DNA of 64,000 bases from Arthrobacter sp. FB24 (lineage in GTDB: Bacteria > Actinomycetota > Actinomycetes > Actinomycetales > Micrococcaceae): NCBI RefSeq assembly GCF_000196235.1, contig NC_008541.1, positions 434,001 to 498,000 of the forward strand. The letters are read 5' to 3'. This document shows positions 54,639 to 62,317 of this stretch, piece by piece. Made by a program: the position numbers and the translations under genes. How positions within the stretch are numbered: the first letter of the stretch is position 1; each line of letters starts with the position of its first letter. The notes under the pieces were generated by a model that did no database searches, was not told the DNA's origin, and worked only from the letters and a program-made list of their open reading frames with translations.

Positions 54639-54711
54639 TTTGCTCTAGGGGGAAAGGTGGGGCTGATCCATCCGTGCTGATCCTTGAGCCGCCTAGACCG
54701 GACGTTCCCGG

Positions 54712-55137
54712 TCACCATGGCGCGTAAGGAAGGTAGATGTCCGGCTCACCCGTTGCTCTCTCGTGAGCTCTGTAGAACCGCGGGCCGGATCGGCAGCCGA
54801 AAACAGTCGTCTCCACTCGCCCGCGCCCTTCTGTTTCGCTGAAAGTAACGAGCCGACCCAAAGAGATGGCTTCGGCGTACTCGAGGATGTCTTCGAGCCG
54901 ACCATCTGGTGCGCCCTTCTTCGGGGGGAACAGATCGAAGTACCGACTGCCGAAGCCGATCTGGATGTCGCCGCCATTGGCTTCCCAACCAACATCAAGG
55001 ATGCTGGCCCCCATGGCTTTCGGTCTCCACTCTAGAAGGACGTCCTGCGGATACCCCGGATCGGGCCACTTCGTCATCGGAACATGAGACGGAAGAACGT
55101 TCGAGAGTGCCGCGATGAGGGCAGGCAGCTCAATCAC
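54712..55137 (-). CDS. Small soluble protein, possible immunity protein
   Basis: 141 residues from GTG 55137 (GAGCAGG upstream). Mixed alpha/beta: MTKWPDPGYPQDVLLEWRPK, GGDIQIGFGSRYFDLFPPKK, ILEYAEAISLGRLVTFSETE. No signal or membrane segment. The size and fold pattern recall cytoplasmic immunity proteins, but no family is recognised. Confidence 0.6.
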   Translation of the reverse strand: MIELPALIAALSNVLPSHVPMTKWPDPGYPQDVLLEWRPKAMGASILDVGWEANGGDIQIGFGSRYFDLFPPKKGAPDGRLEDILEYAEAISLGRLVTFSETEGRGRVETTVFGCRSGPRFYRAHERATGEPDIYLPYAPW

Positions 55138-55230
55138 GCTTGTACCTGCTCAGAACAAACATCAGTAGGCGCTTCCATGCGGTTACTCTATCTTCGCGCC
55201 AACGCTGGTACGCGGAGGCGTCGTGAGACG

Positions 55231-55309
55231 AACCCTGACCGGGCCGAAAAGTGCCCGTCTCATGCGCCGGGCCCAGTAACGGCGAAAAATGCCCGGCCCG
55301 AGGGATAGC
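55231..55309 (+). repeat. Island repeat copy 4
   Basis: AACCCTGACCGGGCCGAAAA, a second GGCGAAAAATGCCC unit at 55282, ending GATAGC. 79 bp, same layout as copy 3, 94 bp upstream of the gene starting at 55137. Confidence 0.75.
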
Positions 55310-55412
55310 GACCCCTTGCGGGGATTCCCACGGGAAGGAAGTGGAACGCAGCGGCCAAGGCACGGATTATCCTGCAGCCTTGCAGGTAAAGACCGGCGGC
55401 GAGGGGTATGCG

Positions 55413-55877
55413 CTATGAGAACGCCAAGTTCAAAGTCAGCAACAAAATTCCTGTGATGGAGAGCAAGACGCTGAATGCGATTCCGACGGACTCCATCGTC
55501 CTTACCTGATGTTGCTCTTGTTCCTGCTCAGGTCGGAGCTTGCCGAACATCGTCATGGCGATTTGGTATTGATAGCGCGCAATGTCCCTGCGGAAGACGA
55601 CCCAAATAATTGAGATGAGAATGAGGATCAGCCCGAGTTCGCCAGTCCGCCCGGCTCCCGGGGGCAACCCGAGCCCGTAGGTAACAGTGACGAAGGTGAC
55701 GATGGCCGCTGCAATGCATGCGGCCAACTGAATTTGGCGCCTTTTGCCAAAGGTCTCACCCTTCTCTGACCAACCCAGCCGGTTCTTCCTGCGCTCGAAG
55801 GTGCGAGTCCAAAGAAGCGTGGACACGGTTCCGATCACGAAGACGGCGCCGAAGACGAATAGCCAGGGTTCGCGCAT
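55413..55877 (-). CDS. Four-helix membrane protein
   Basis: 154 residues from ATG 55877; a TTG at 55916 would add 13 residues and neither start has a good ribosome site. Helices at about 4-22, 50-70, 77-96 and 132-152 with a basic loop (ERRKNRLGWSEKGETFGKRR). Follows the GyrA-like gene on the same strand. Function unknown. Confidence 0.6.
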   Translation of the reverse strand: MREPWLFVFGAVFVIGTVSTLLWTRTFERRKNRLGWSEKGETFGKRRQIQLAACIAAAIVTFVTVTYGLGLPPGAGRTGELGLILILISIIWVVFRRDIARYQYQIAMTMFGKLRPEQEQEQHQVRTMESVGIAFSVLLSITGILLLTLNLAFS

Positions 55878-55956
55878 AACGCTGACAATATCCCGCCTGC
55901 CTGCTGAAGTGGCCAATTAACTGCCGAATCAGTAATCGACGGAGAACACGAAGTCC

Positions 55957-56229
55957 TCAGCGGCCATCACGCAACCTTGATCGAAGTTCTTCTGCATAGG
56001 AAGAGATGGCCTGACGCTGGTCCCGGGTGAACCTTCTGGCCTGCAGGTCGAGGACAAACCGGCTGCCCAGCTCTCCCACGCCCAACAGCTGACCCACGCG
56101 ACGGATTGCTTCGTCCATGTCCTCTGAATCCTCAATCTCCTGGAACACCTCTTCGCGCCGATCCATCGCTTGCACCAGGGCATCGTGGATCATCAATTGT
56201 TCCCTCGCCTGCCGCTCATCCTCATCCAT
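55957..56229 (-). CDS. Stand-alone GyrA coiled-coil/dimerisation-like protein
   Basis: 90 residues. From about residue 17 it tracks the segment of gyrase subunit A that ends the breakage-reunion domain: LVQAMDRREEVFQEIEDSED, then RVGQLLGVGELGSRFVLDLQ and ARRFTRDQRQAI, compared with the family pattern (L-x-A-L-D...S-x-E...LL-x-I/V-x-E...AILDMQLRRL). No catalytic Tyr region or other gyrase domain is encoded. It may contact gyrase or topoisomerase IV; this is inference. Confidence 0.68.
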   Translation of the reverse strand: MDEDERQAREQLMIHDALVQAMDRREEVFQEIEDSEDMDEAIRRVGQLLGVGELGSRFVLDLQARRFTRDQRQAISSYAEELRSRLRDGR

Positions 56230-56291
56230 GCCGCGATTCTTGCACGACGGAAGTTATTGGGGCATCGTGCCCAGGTGGGGATCGTGAGCCC

Positions 56292-56315
56292 AACCCAAAC
56301 CGGGCCGAAAACTGG
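56292..56315 (+). repeat. Island repeat copy 5 (short)
   Basis: AACCCAAACCGGGCCGAAAA followed by CTGG; only the first unit is evident. It lies between the divergent genes 56229 (-) and 56355 (+). Confidence 0.65.
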
Positions 56316-56354
56316 TATCTGCCGACGGGAACCGCTCAGGGCTAAGCTCGCACC

Positions 56355-56777
56355 ATGAAGCCTCGCGGGTTACTTCTAGTCGGCCTTGGCGTCGTTGCCG
56401 CGGTTGTGGCCTTGGCACTCCTGCTGTTTAGCCGGCCATGGAGCAGGGTGTGCCCGGCCATGGGATACGCGTACGTCGGCCCAGTGGAGCTCCAGTTTTC
56501 CCATGAACCCACGTCGGCCGCAGCCTGCTTCGAGGAAGACTGCACTCCAGCGCCGGTGGCCAAAAGCCCTGATGGCAAATGGATGGTGCCCCAGTCAACG
56601 CCTTACCTCGTCCCACCCGCCAGCGTTAGAACTGTCTACGTTGAAGCCGCGCTCTCTTCGGGTTCCCGCATTGCCCGCACATTTCCTATCGAAACGGAGC
56701 CCACCGGGGAGTATCCCTATGGCCGCGAGTGCGGAGGTCCGTACACGTTCCTGCCAGTTAAGGTACCGATCGGCTGA
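56355..56777 (+). CDS. Secreted or membrane-anchored small protein
   Basis: 140 residues. One N-terminal helix (LLLVGLGVVAAVVALALLLF), then an extracytoplasmic domain with five Cys (VCPAMGYAYVGPVELQF, CFEEDCTPAPVAKSPDGKWM, YGRECGGPY). No family recognised. Weak ribosome site. Confidence 0.62.
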   Translation: MKPRGLLLVGLGVVAAVVALALLLFSRPWSRVCPAMGYAYVGPVELQFSHEPTSAAACFEEDCTPAPVAKSPDGKWMVPQSTPYLVPPASVRTVYVEAALSSGSRIARTFPIETEPTGEYPYGRECGGPYTFLPVKVPIG

Positions 56778-56954
56778 CGAATCGATGGCCTCGGTTCCGG
56801 GCACCCGTGCACTACCCCGACGGCCGAGGTACCTTTCCGGGCACCCGCGCGGACCAACCACCCCACGAAACACAGCGAAACATTTCTCGCATACCCGCCC
56901 GTACAAGCAGGCCCGTAAGCCGGTCGATCACCGTGCCGCGGAAGCCCACTCCCA

Positions 56955-57085
56955 TTGTCAGTTTCAGAAGTCGTCTGCACTGGATCCCGCGGAAGTAAGA
57001 GGCGAGTGCAGAGGACTGCTGACATCGGGATGTCAGAAGTCCCGTGCACCGTCATGCAATTTTCAGCAGTCGTCTGCACCAAAGG
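56955..57085. repeat. Tn3-family end and res-like repeats
   Basis: TTTCAGAAGTCGTCTGCAC (about 56962-56980) and TTTTCAGCAGTCGTCTGCAC (about 57060-57079) are near-identical. Between them lie CAGAGGACTGCTGACA and GTCAGAAGTCCCGTGCACC. TCAGAAG(A/T)CG-type sequence with TGCAC is characteristic of one group of Tn3-family termini and resolution sites. Confidence 0.55.
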
Positions 57086-57090
57086 CCGAG

Positions 57091-57672
57091 CTACGGGACT
57101 GCCAGTGCTTCAGGGTTCGTCGCCGGGACCCAGCGGTACAGCGTGGGCACCGAGACCCCGAGGCTGGCGGCAACTTCCTTTGGCGGCGTTCCCTGGTTGA
57201 GGAGCTTCCGAGCTGAGCGGATCTTGGCCTCAGTCATTACACGCTTGCGTCCGCCGACCCGGCCCTGTTCGCGTGCTGCCTGTAGGCCTGCCTGGGTGCG
57301 TTCGACCATGAGCTCGCGTTCCATCTGCGCCAGGGAGGCCATCACGTTGAAGAAGAAGCGTCCGGAGGCGGTGGTGGTGTCGATCGAGTCGGTGAGGCTG
57401 ACAAAACCAATGCCGCGCTCGTTCAGGCCTCCGGCGAAATCCAGGAGGTCCTTCACGCTGCGGCCAAGACGGTCCAGCTTCCACACGATGAGAGTGTCTC
57501 CCTCACGGAGTGTTTCCAGCGCTTTGGCAAGACCTGGGCGGCCGGCCTTGGTGCCGCTCATTGTGTCTTCAAAGATGCGATCGCATCCTGCACCTTTTAA
57601 AGCAGTCAACTGCAGATCCAGGTTCTGGTCGCGCGTGGACACTCTGGCATAGCCGATACGGTGTGCAGCCAT
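57091..57672 (-). CDS. tnpR: Tn3-type resolvase (serine recombinase)
   Basis: 193 residues from ATG 57672. Catalytic domain RIGYARVSTRDQNLDLQLTA with the active Ser, DTLIVWKLDRLGRSVKDL, SLTDSIDTTTASGRFFFNVM, then a helix-turn-helix (GTPPKEVAASLGVSVPTLYR). It looks functional. No tnpA transposase is in the window, so the transposon is incomplete. Confidence 0.9.
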   Translation of the reverse strand: MAAHRIGYARVSTRDQNLDLQLTALKGAGCDRIFEDTMSGTKAGRPGLAKALETLREGDTLIVWKLDRLGRSVKDLLDFAGGLNERGIGFVSLTDSIDTTTASGRFFFNVMASLAQMERELMVERTQAGLQAAREQGRVGGRKRVMTEAKIRSARKLLNQGTPPKEVAASLGVSVPTLYRWVPATNPEALAVP

Positions 57673-57683
57673 AGGGGTTTCTC

Positions 57684-57732
57684 TTCTCAAAACTCGATTC
57701 GGGCTCCTAGCTCGACTCTACAGTTTTGAGAA
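57684..57732. promoter_or_regulatory. Resolvase binding site (res/promoter region)
   Basis: TTCTCAAAACT (57684-57694) and AGTTTTGAGAA (57722-57732) are a perfect 11-bp inverted repeat immediately upstream of tnpR, the usual place of a res subsite. Further TTCTCAAA and GAGAACC motifs occur at 57740-57850. Confidence 0.6.
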
Positions 57733-57740
57733 CTATTTAT

Positions 57741-58592
57741 GAGAACCACGGCCTGTGGCCGGCGCTTGTCGTCACGACGGCGGTTTTCCGCGGAGGGACA
57801 CCGCTTTGCGGCACCTCGTTGCACGACGACAGATTCTCAAATGCACCTGTTCTCGAAATCCTTCGTTTGCGAGAGCCGTCGGGCAGGTCGGCTAACCCTC
57901 TACCGCCACGTCTCCCCGGCCGGGGAGCTGCGGCCCGACGGTGCGAAGCTCCTCAAGTCGCAGTAGACCCGCCCGTACCAGCACCACCGCCCTGGCCAGC
58001 GCATCCGGCCTCGTCAGCGTTCCCTTTCACGCCCCGTCACCGGTCGCTTCACCGGACGGGGTTTACGGGACGCTGATGGACTCCAGCTCGCAATCATGCA
58101 GTTCAGCGGTGTGTGCGACCGGTGGGGGACGGTCAACCGGACACAAGCGACGTAAACGCAGAGGAGTAGTTTCAATGTTCGGATTGGTGACCCCACTCGC
58201 GCGGTAACTGGTTCACAAAAATGTCGAGTGTATGACGAAACTGTAAGCATGCTGTCGAATTGTGTTCCTTGGGATGGGCAAGCGTGTCCTCGCAGAGGCG
58301 AGCACTGCCTGCCGCCCTGGGACAAAGATGTGCCTTTGATCCGGTTCATTCGCTCGCAAGGTCGCCTCCGGCGGCCTTCGAAGTCGGGTCGTGGCGCGGT
58401 CTTGTCAGGGCCTGGGCCGGTTGTCATATGGGGCGATGATGCTTCGACTGCAGGATCCAGGTTTCTCAATTCTTTGGAAAAATCTCGCATCTTATGTATT
58501 GCAATTTGAGAGTCCGGTCGCTGATGATCGTCCTGTGCTCACTGGGGAGCGCAAGCGGCTCACTGGGGAGCACATCATATTGGGGGCGCAGC
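57741..58592. other. Gap of 852 bp between resolvase and RHS gene
   Basis: No gene I can support. Likely remainder of the Tn3-type element (further res-like TTCTCAAA near 57833) and the promoter region of the RHS gene. A 14-bp direct repeat is noted separately at 58537. Confidence 0.5.
58537..58571 (+). repeat. 14-bp direct repeat before the RHS gene
   Basis: GCTCACTGGGGAGC occurs at 58537-58550 and 58558-58571; each copy is itself partly palindromic. It lies 22-56 bp upstream of the RHS start and could be a binding site. Confidence 0.7.
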
Positions 58593-61500
58593 ATGGCTGC
58601 ATATCGGTCTCTTTTGTCAGGTCTTGTTCTATCTGCCGTCGTTTTCACCGGCCTGACCGCGCCGGCCGGCGCGGCGACCGCATCGGCCGCGGTGAAACCC
58701 CCGGCCAGGGCGGGGGCACCGCATCGGGCCGGGTTGGGCGTGGAGGCATCGGCAGCCCCGGCCATTGGAATGGCCCCAATGGTGCTTCCGCCGGCGTCAG
58801 GGGCGGACGGGATCAAGTCCGGGAACCGGTCAGCGGCGGCGATGATCACCCGCCAGCTCACGGACCTATCAGCTCTCTCGTACAACCCGACCAACGGCAA
58901 TGTGGTGCTGACCGGGCAGCTGCTGCACGTCAAAGGGGCCAACCGCGACCTGAGCATCGGGTGGCGGTACAACTCGATCAATGACGTCCGACCGACGCTG
59001 TCGGTCGGCGCGGTCGAGGCGGGCGTGACGGTGGGGACCGGGAATTCGGTGACGTACACGGCCCCGGACGGGGGCACATACACGTTCGTCTCCGCGGGTG
59101 CCGGGGTGTGGACGATGCCTCCTGGCCTGAACGCGACGATCACCGTATTCACCTCGACGGCGATCACGATCCGGTTCAACGACACCGGCTTCACCAACGA
59201 GTACGAACTTGTCGGGTCGGTTTTCCGGCTCAAGTACATGAACGACCAGAACGCGTCCTCCCCAAACCGGATCACCTACACCTACAACGGGTCCGGGCAG
59301 CTGAGCACGATCAATGACACGATCGGCGGCCGGCCGGTCACGTTCTCCTACAGTGACCCGAACAACGCCGAACAGCCGTCCTCGATCCACGACGATGCGC
59401 TATCGAGGACGATTTCGCTCGAGTACAGCGGGCCGAACGGTGCGATGTCCAGGATCACGGATGCAACCGGGGCGGTCATGGACTTCGGCTACGGTGCCCC
59501 AAGCGACCGGATCACCACCGTCACCGACGACGCCGGAACCGTCACGACCCTGGCCTATGACACTCCCCAGAAGCGGCTCGGTCAGGCGACCTACGCGACC
59601 GGCACGGCGGTGCAAAGCGTCTGGCAGTACTCCTACCTCATCGATCCGGTCAACGGGTTCTTCGCCTACGTCAAGGACCCCAACCTCAACACCACCCAGT
59701 TCCGGTCATCCGCCGCGAATCAGAACGCCCAAACCCAGGATCCACTGGGGCACCAGAGCCAGTTCCTTGTTGACGCACACGACAACGTCACAAACACTGC
59801 CACGAGCCTTGGCTACAGCACCACCTACACCTACAACACCAACAACTCCCTGACGAAGATCACCTCACCCGCAGCAGCGGGCGGCGGGACCGGCGGGGAA
59901 ATCAGCTTCACCTACCCGACCAACACCGGCAACCCGCTCTCGAACTACCAACCCAACACCTCGATCAGCAGCGAGAACCAAACCACCAGCTACAGCTACG
60001 ACGCCAACACCAACAACCGCTACCAAACCACCACGCCCGGCACAGGCGGCGGGGCCGGCGGAACCCCGAAGCTGAACTACCAGGGAGACGCGGCAGGGAC
60101 CACGTGCGGAGCCAAAAAGGGCCAGGTGTGCAAGTCCACCGACGGCAACGGCAACATCACCACCTACACCTACGGGGCATTGGGGATGCCCACCACGATC
60201 ACCCGCCCGTCCCCGCTGGGGACGATCACCAACGTCTACGATGACGCGTCCCGACTGATCACCTCCACCGACGGCAAAGGCCAGACCGCGCACTACGACT
60301 ACGACGATAATGACCGGCTGGTCCAGATCGACCGCGGCGTCAACTGCGCCACCCTCTGCGTGTCCTACGTTTACGACGGGCGCGGGAACCTGATCGAACG
60401 CGAGGACGATACCGGGATCACGACCTACGCCTGGGACCTGCAAAACCGGCCACAATCCAAGACCATCGGCGGAGTCACGACCTCGGTTACCTATGACGGG
60501 GCCTCGAACATCCTGACCTCCGTCGATCCGCTCGGGACCGTGACCTATAAGTACGACGCGGCGAGCCGATTGATCTCCCTGGCCGAACCCGGCGGCTCCT
60601 GCCCCGGGACCCCGGCGTTCCCGAACGCCACCAAATGCACCGGATTCGACTACGACAACGACAACCGCCGCACCGCGGTCAAGTACCCCACCGGGGTCAA
60701 GAACACGACCGTGTACGACAACAACTCCAGAATCACCTCCATCACCGCGACCAACACCAGCGCCGGGATTCTGGCCAAACGCGCCTACACCTACACCATG
60801 AACGGCACCAAGGACGGCGCGCTCCGGAAGACCATGACCGACCAGGCCGGCACCGTCACCACCTACAGCTACGACCCGATGAACCGGCTCAGCCAGGCAG
60901 TGACCGGAACCGTCACCGAAACGTGGACCTACGACAAGAACGCCAACCGCACCAAAGACACCAAAACCGGCACTGCCGATGTGTACAACGCCTACAACGC
61001 CGCGGACCAGCTCTGCTGGGCCGGTTCCAGCGCCGGGACCTGCGCCTCACCCCCCGGCGGCGCGACCACCTACAGCTATGACGCCAACGGCAACACCACC
61101 GTCGCCGGAGCCACCACCCAGGGGTACAACGTCTTTGACCAGTTCACCTCCAACAGCAACGGCGGCACCACGAACTACACCTACACCGGTTCCCGCAACG
61201 ACGAACGCCTCACCGCGGGTTCAACCGCGTTCCTCAACGGATCCCTCGGCATCACCCGACAGACCACGGGCGGGGCGAGCACCTCGTTTATCCGGGACCC
61301 GCAAGGTACCCTCATCAGCATGCGCACCAGCACAGGGGCCAGCTTCTACTACACCACCGACGCGCTGGGCTCGATTATCCTGCTCACCGACAGCGCGCAG
61401 GCAGCCGCTGCGACATACGCCTACGACTCCTGGGGCCTCACAACGGCCAGCAGCGGCGCGCAGGCAGCAACGAATCCATGGACCTACGCCGGCGGCTACA

Positions 61501-61838
61501 ACGACACCACCAGCAACCGCATCAAATTCGGTGCCCGCTACTACAACCCCTACCGCGGCCGCTTCACCCAACCCGACCCCTCGAACCAGGAAGCCAACCG
61601 CTACGCCTATGCCGGGTGCAACCCGATCAATTCAACAGATCCCAGCGGTCTTGCTTCCCAGGAATGCATCGGGCAGGCCGGCCAGAGTGGCGCAGCTCTC
61701 TTCGTTGCGATGTTCGCGGCAATGGCTGTTATCACTTTGACCGGCGGCGCTGCGTTAGCGGCCGCGGGGGTTGCGATATCGACATTCGGCGGTGGCATTT
61801 TCTCCGGAATCAGCGCGGCCGCTACCTGCCGGAGATGA
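58593..61838 (+). CDS. Secreted RHS/YD-repeat protein with hydrophobic C-terminal tip
   Basis: 1081 residues from ATG 58593, where a signal peptide begins (RSLLSGLVLSAVVFTGLTAP). The conserved N-terminal beta domain (YNPTNGNVVLTGQLLHVKGA) is followed by many YD repeats (ITYTYNGSGQL, YDYDDNDRLVQIDRG, YAWDLQNRPQSK), then the RHS core end RIKFGARYYNPYRGRFTQPD. The last 60 or so residues form a variable tip: QECIGQAGQSGAALFVAMFA and onward, Gly/Ala-rich and hydrophobic, with a Cys at each end. RHS shells typically enclose C-terminal toxins. A small membrane gene follows 30 bp later. Confidence 0.9.
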   Translation: MAAYRSLLSGLVLSAVVFTGLTAPAGAATASAAVKPPARAGAPHRAGLGVEASAAPAIGMAPMVLPPASGADGIKSGNRSAAAMITRQLTDLSALSYNPTNGNVVLTGQLLHVKGANRDLSIGWRYNSINDVRPTLSVGAVEAGVTVGTGNSVTYTAPDGGTYTFVSAGAGVWTMPPGLNATITVFTSTAITIRFNDTGFTNEYELVGSVFRLKYMNDQNASSPNRITYTYNGSGQLSTINDTIGGRPVTFSYSDPNNAEQPSSIHDDALSRTISLEYSGPNGAMSRITDATGAVMDFGYGAPSDRITTVTDDAGTVTTLAYDTPQKRLGQATYATGTAVQSVWQYSYLIDPVNGFFAYVKDPNLNTTQFRSSAANQNAQTQDPLGHQSQFLVDAHDNVTNTATSLGYSTTYTYNTNNSLTKITSPAAAGGGTGGEISFTYPTNTGNPLSNYQPNTSISSENQTTSYSYDANTNNRYQTTTPGTGGGAGGTPKLNYQGDAAGTTCGAKKGQVCKSTDGNGNITTYTYGALGMPTTITRPSPLGTITNVYDDASRLITSTDGKGQTAHYDYDDNDRLVQIDRGVNCATLCVSYVYDGRGNLIEREDDTGITTYAWDLQNRPQSKTIGGVTTSVTYDGASNILTSVDPLGTVTYKYDAASRLISLAEPGGSCPGTPAFPNATKCTGFDYDNDNRRTAVKYPTGVKNTTVYDNNSRITSITATNTSAGILAKRAYTYTMNGTKDGALRKTMTDQAGTVTTYSYDPMNRLSQAVTGTVTETWTYDKNANRTKDTKTGTADVYNAYNAADQLCWAGSSAGTCASPPGGATTYSYDANGNTTVAGATTQGYNVFDQFTSNSNGGTTNYTYTGSRNDERLTAGSTAFLNGSLGITRQTTGGASTSFIRDPQGTLISMRTSTGASFYYTTDALGSIILLTDSAQAAAATYAYDSWGLTTASSGAQAATNPWTYAGGYNDTTSNRIKFGARYYNPYRGRFTQPDPSNQEANRYAYAGCNPINSTDPSGLASQECIGQAGQSGAALFVAMFAAMAVITLTGGAALAAAGVAISTFGGGIFSGISAAATCRR

Positions 61839-61868
61839 AGGATTCCCCTAAGATCTGAAAGGATAAAA

Positions 61869-62075
61869 ATGAAGAGTCGCGAATCCTCGGGACAACGGGC
61901 CTTAGGAATGTGTCTGATCATCGCCGGCTTTGTTGCAGCCGTTTCAACTTTCCTTGGGGGAGTGAATGGCTGGGGAGCTGTTCATTGGGTCGGTGCCAGC
62001 TCTGCTGTCCTTAGCTTGGGGTTGGGCATATGGCTCCTCCGGCCACATCGAGGGGGCAAGAACATACACTCTTAA
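61869..62075 (+). CDS. Small two-helix membrane protein, candidate RHS immunity protein
   Basis: 68 residues from ATG 61869 (GAAAGGATAAAA upstream). Helices LGMCLIIAGFVAAVSTFLGG and VGASSAVLSLGLGIWLL with a basic tail. Its place directly behind the variable RHS tip, and the same arrangement at 52871-53179, make an immunity role plausible. A new element begins 18 bp after its stop. Confidence 0.65.
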   Translation: MKSRESSGQRALGMCLIIAGFVAAVSTFLGGVNGWGAVHWVGASSAVLSLGLGIWLLRPHRGGKNIHS

Positions 62076-62092
62076 CTGGACTGATGGGGGCT

Positions 62093-62146
62093 TGAGTGTG
62101 TCAAGTATTCGTGGCCCCGGCAGGGCGGCTTAAGTTGGCCCCACTT
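62093..62146 (+). mobile_element. IS21-family end, third copy
   Basis: TGAGTGTGTCAAGT matches the inward right end of the 50100-54631 element at 13/14. The following 50 bp (62097-62146) match that end at 38/50, including GGCCCCACTT. As there, an RHS gene starts about 170 bp inside. The partner end should lie beyond the window; a GGGGGCT repeat (62086-62092) is the predicted flanking duplication. Confidence 0.65.
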
Positions 62147-62317
62147 CGGTCTGTTTTGCGGGGGGCGTGTCTCATTCTGGTGAATGTCTGTGTCCTGTCG
62201 GCCGACGACTTATTCAAGTTATTTTCCTAATCGCTTGTGCTTTTGATGGCTGTGCGTGAAGATTCCTTTCAAGCCCTAGATGACGACGGCTTGTGGGGCC
62301 GAAATTTGGGGGTTTTG

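Noticed and set aside
58228..58509. Plus-strand frame of 93 codons before the RHS gene
   Set aside because: Overlaps the promoter region, has no ribosome site and no protein-like pattern.
59314..61740. Repetitive DNA within the RHS gene considered as a CRISPR or satellite
   Set aside because: The similarity comes from degenerate YD-repeat codons of varying length, with no constant repeat and spacer sizes.
62290..62306. GGGGCCGAAATTTGGG near the RHS start as a sixth copy of the island repeat
   Set aside because: Only a partial match to the core, lacking the AACCCTGACC part; probably chance.
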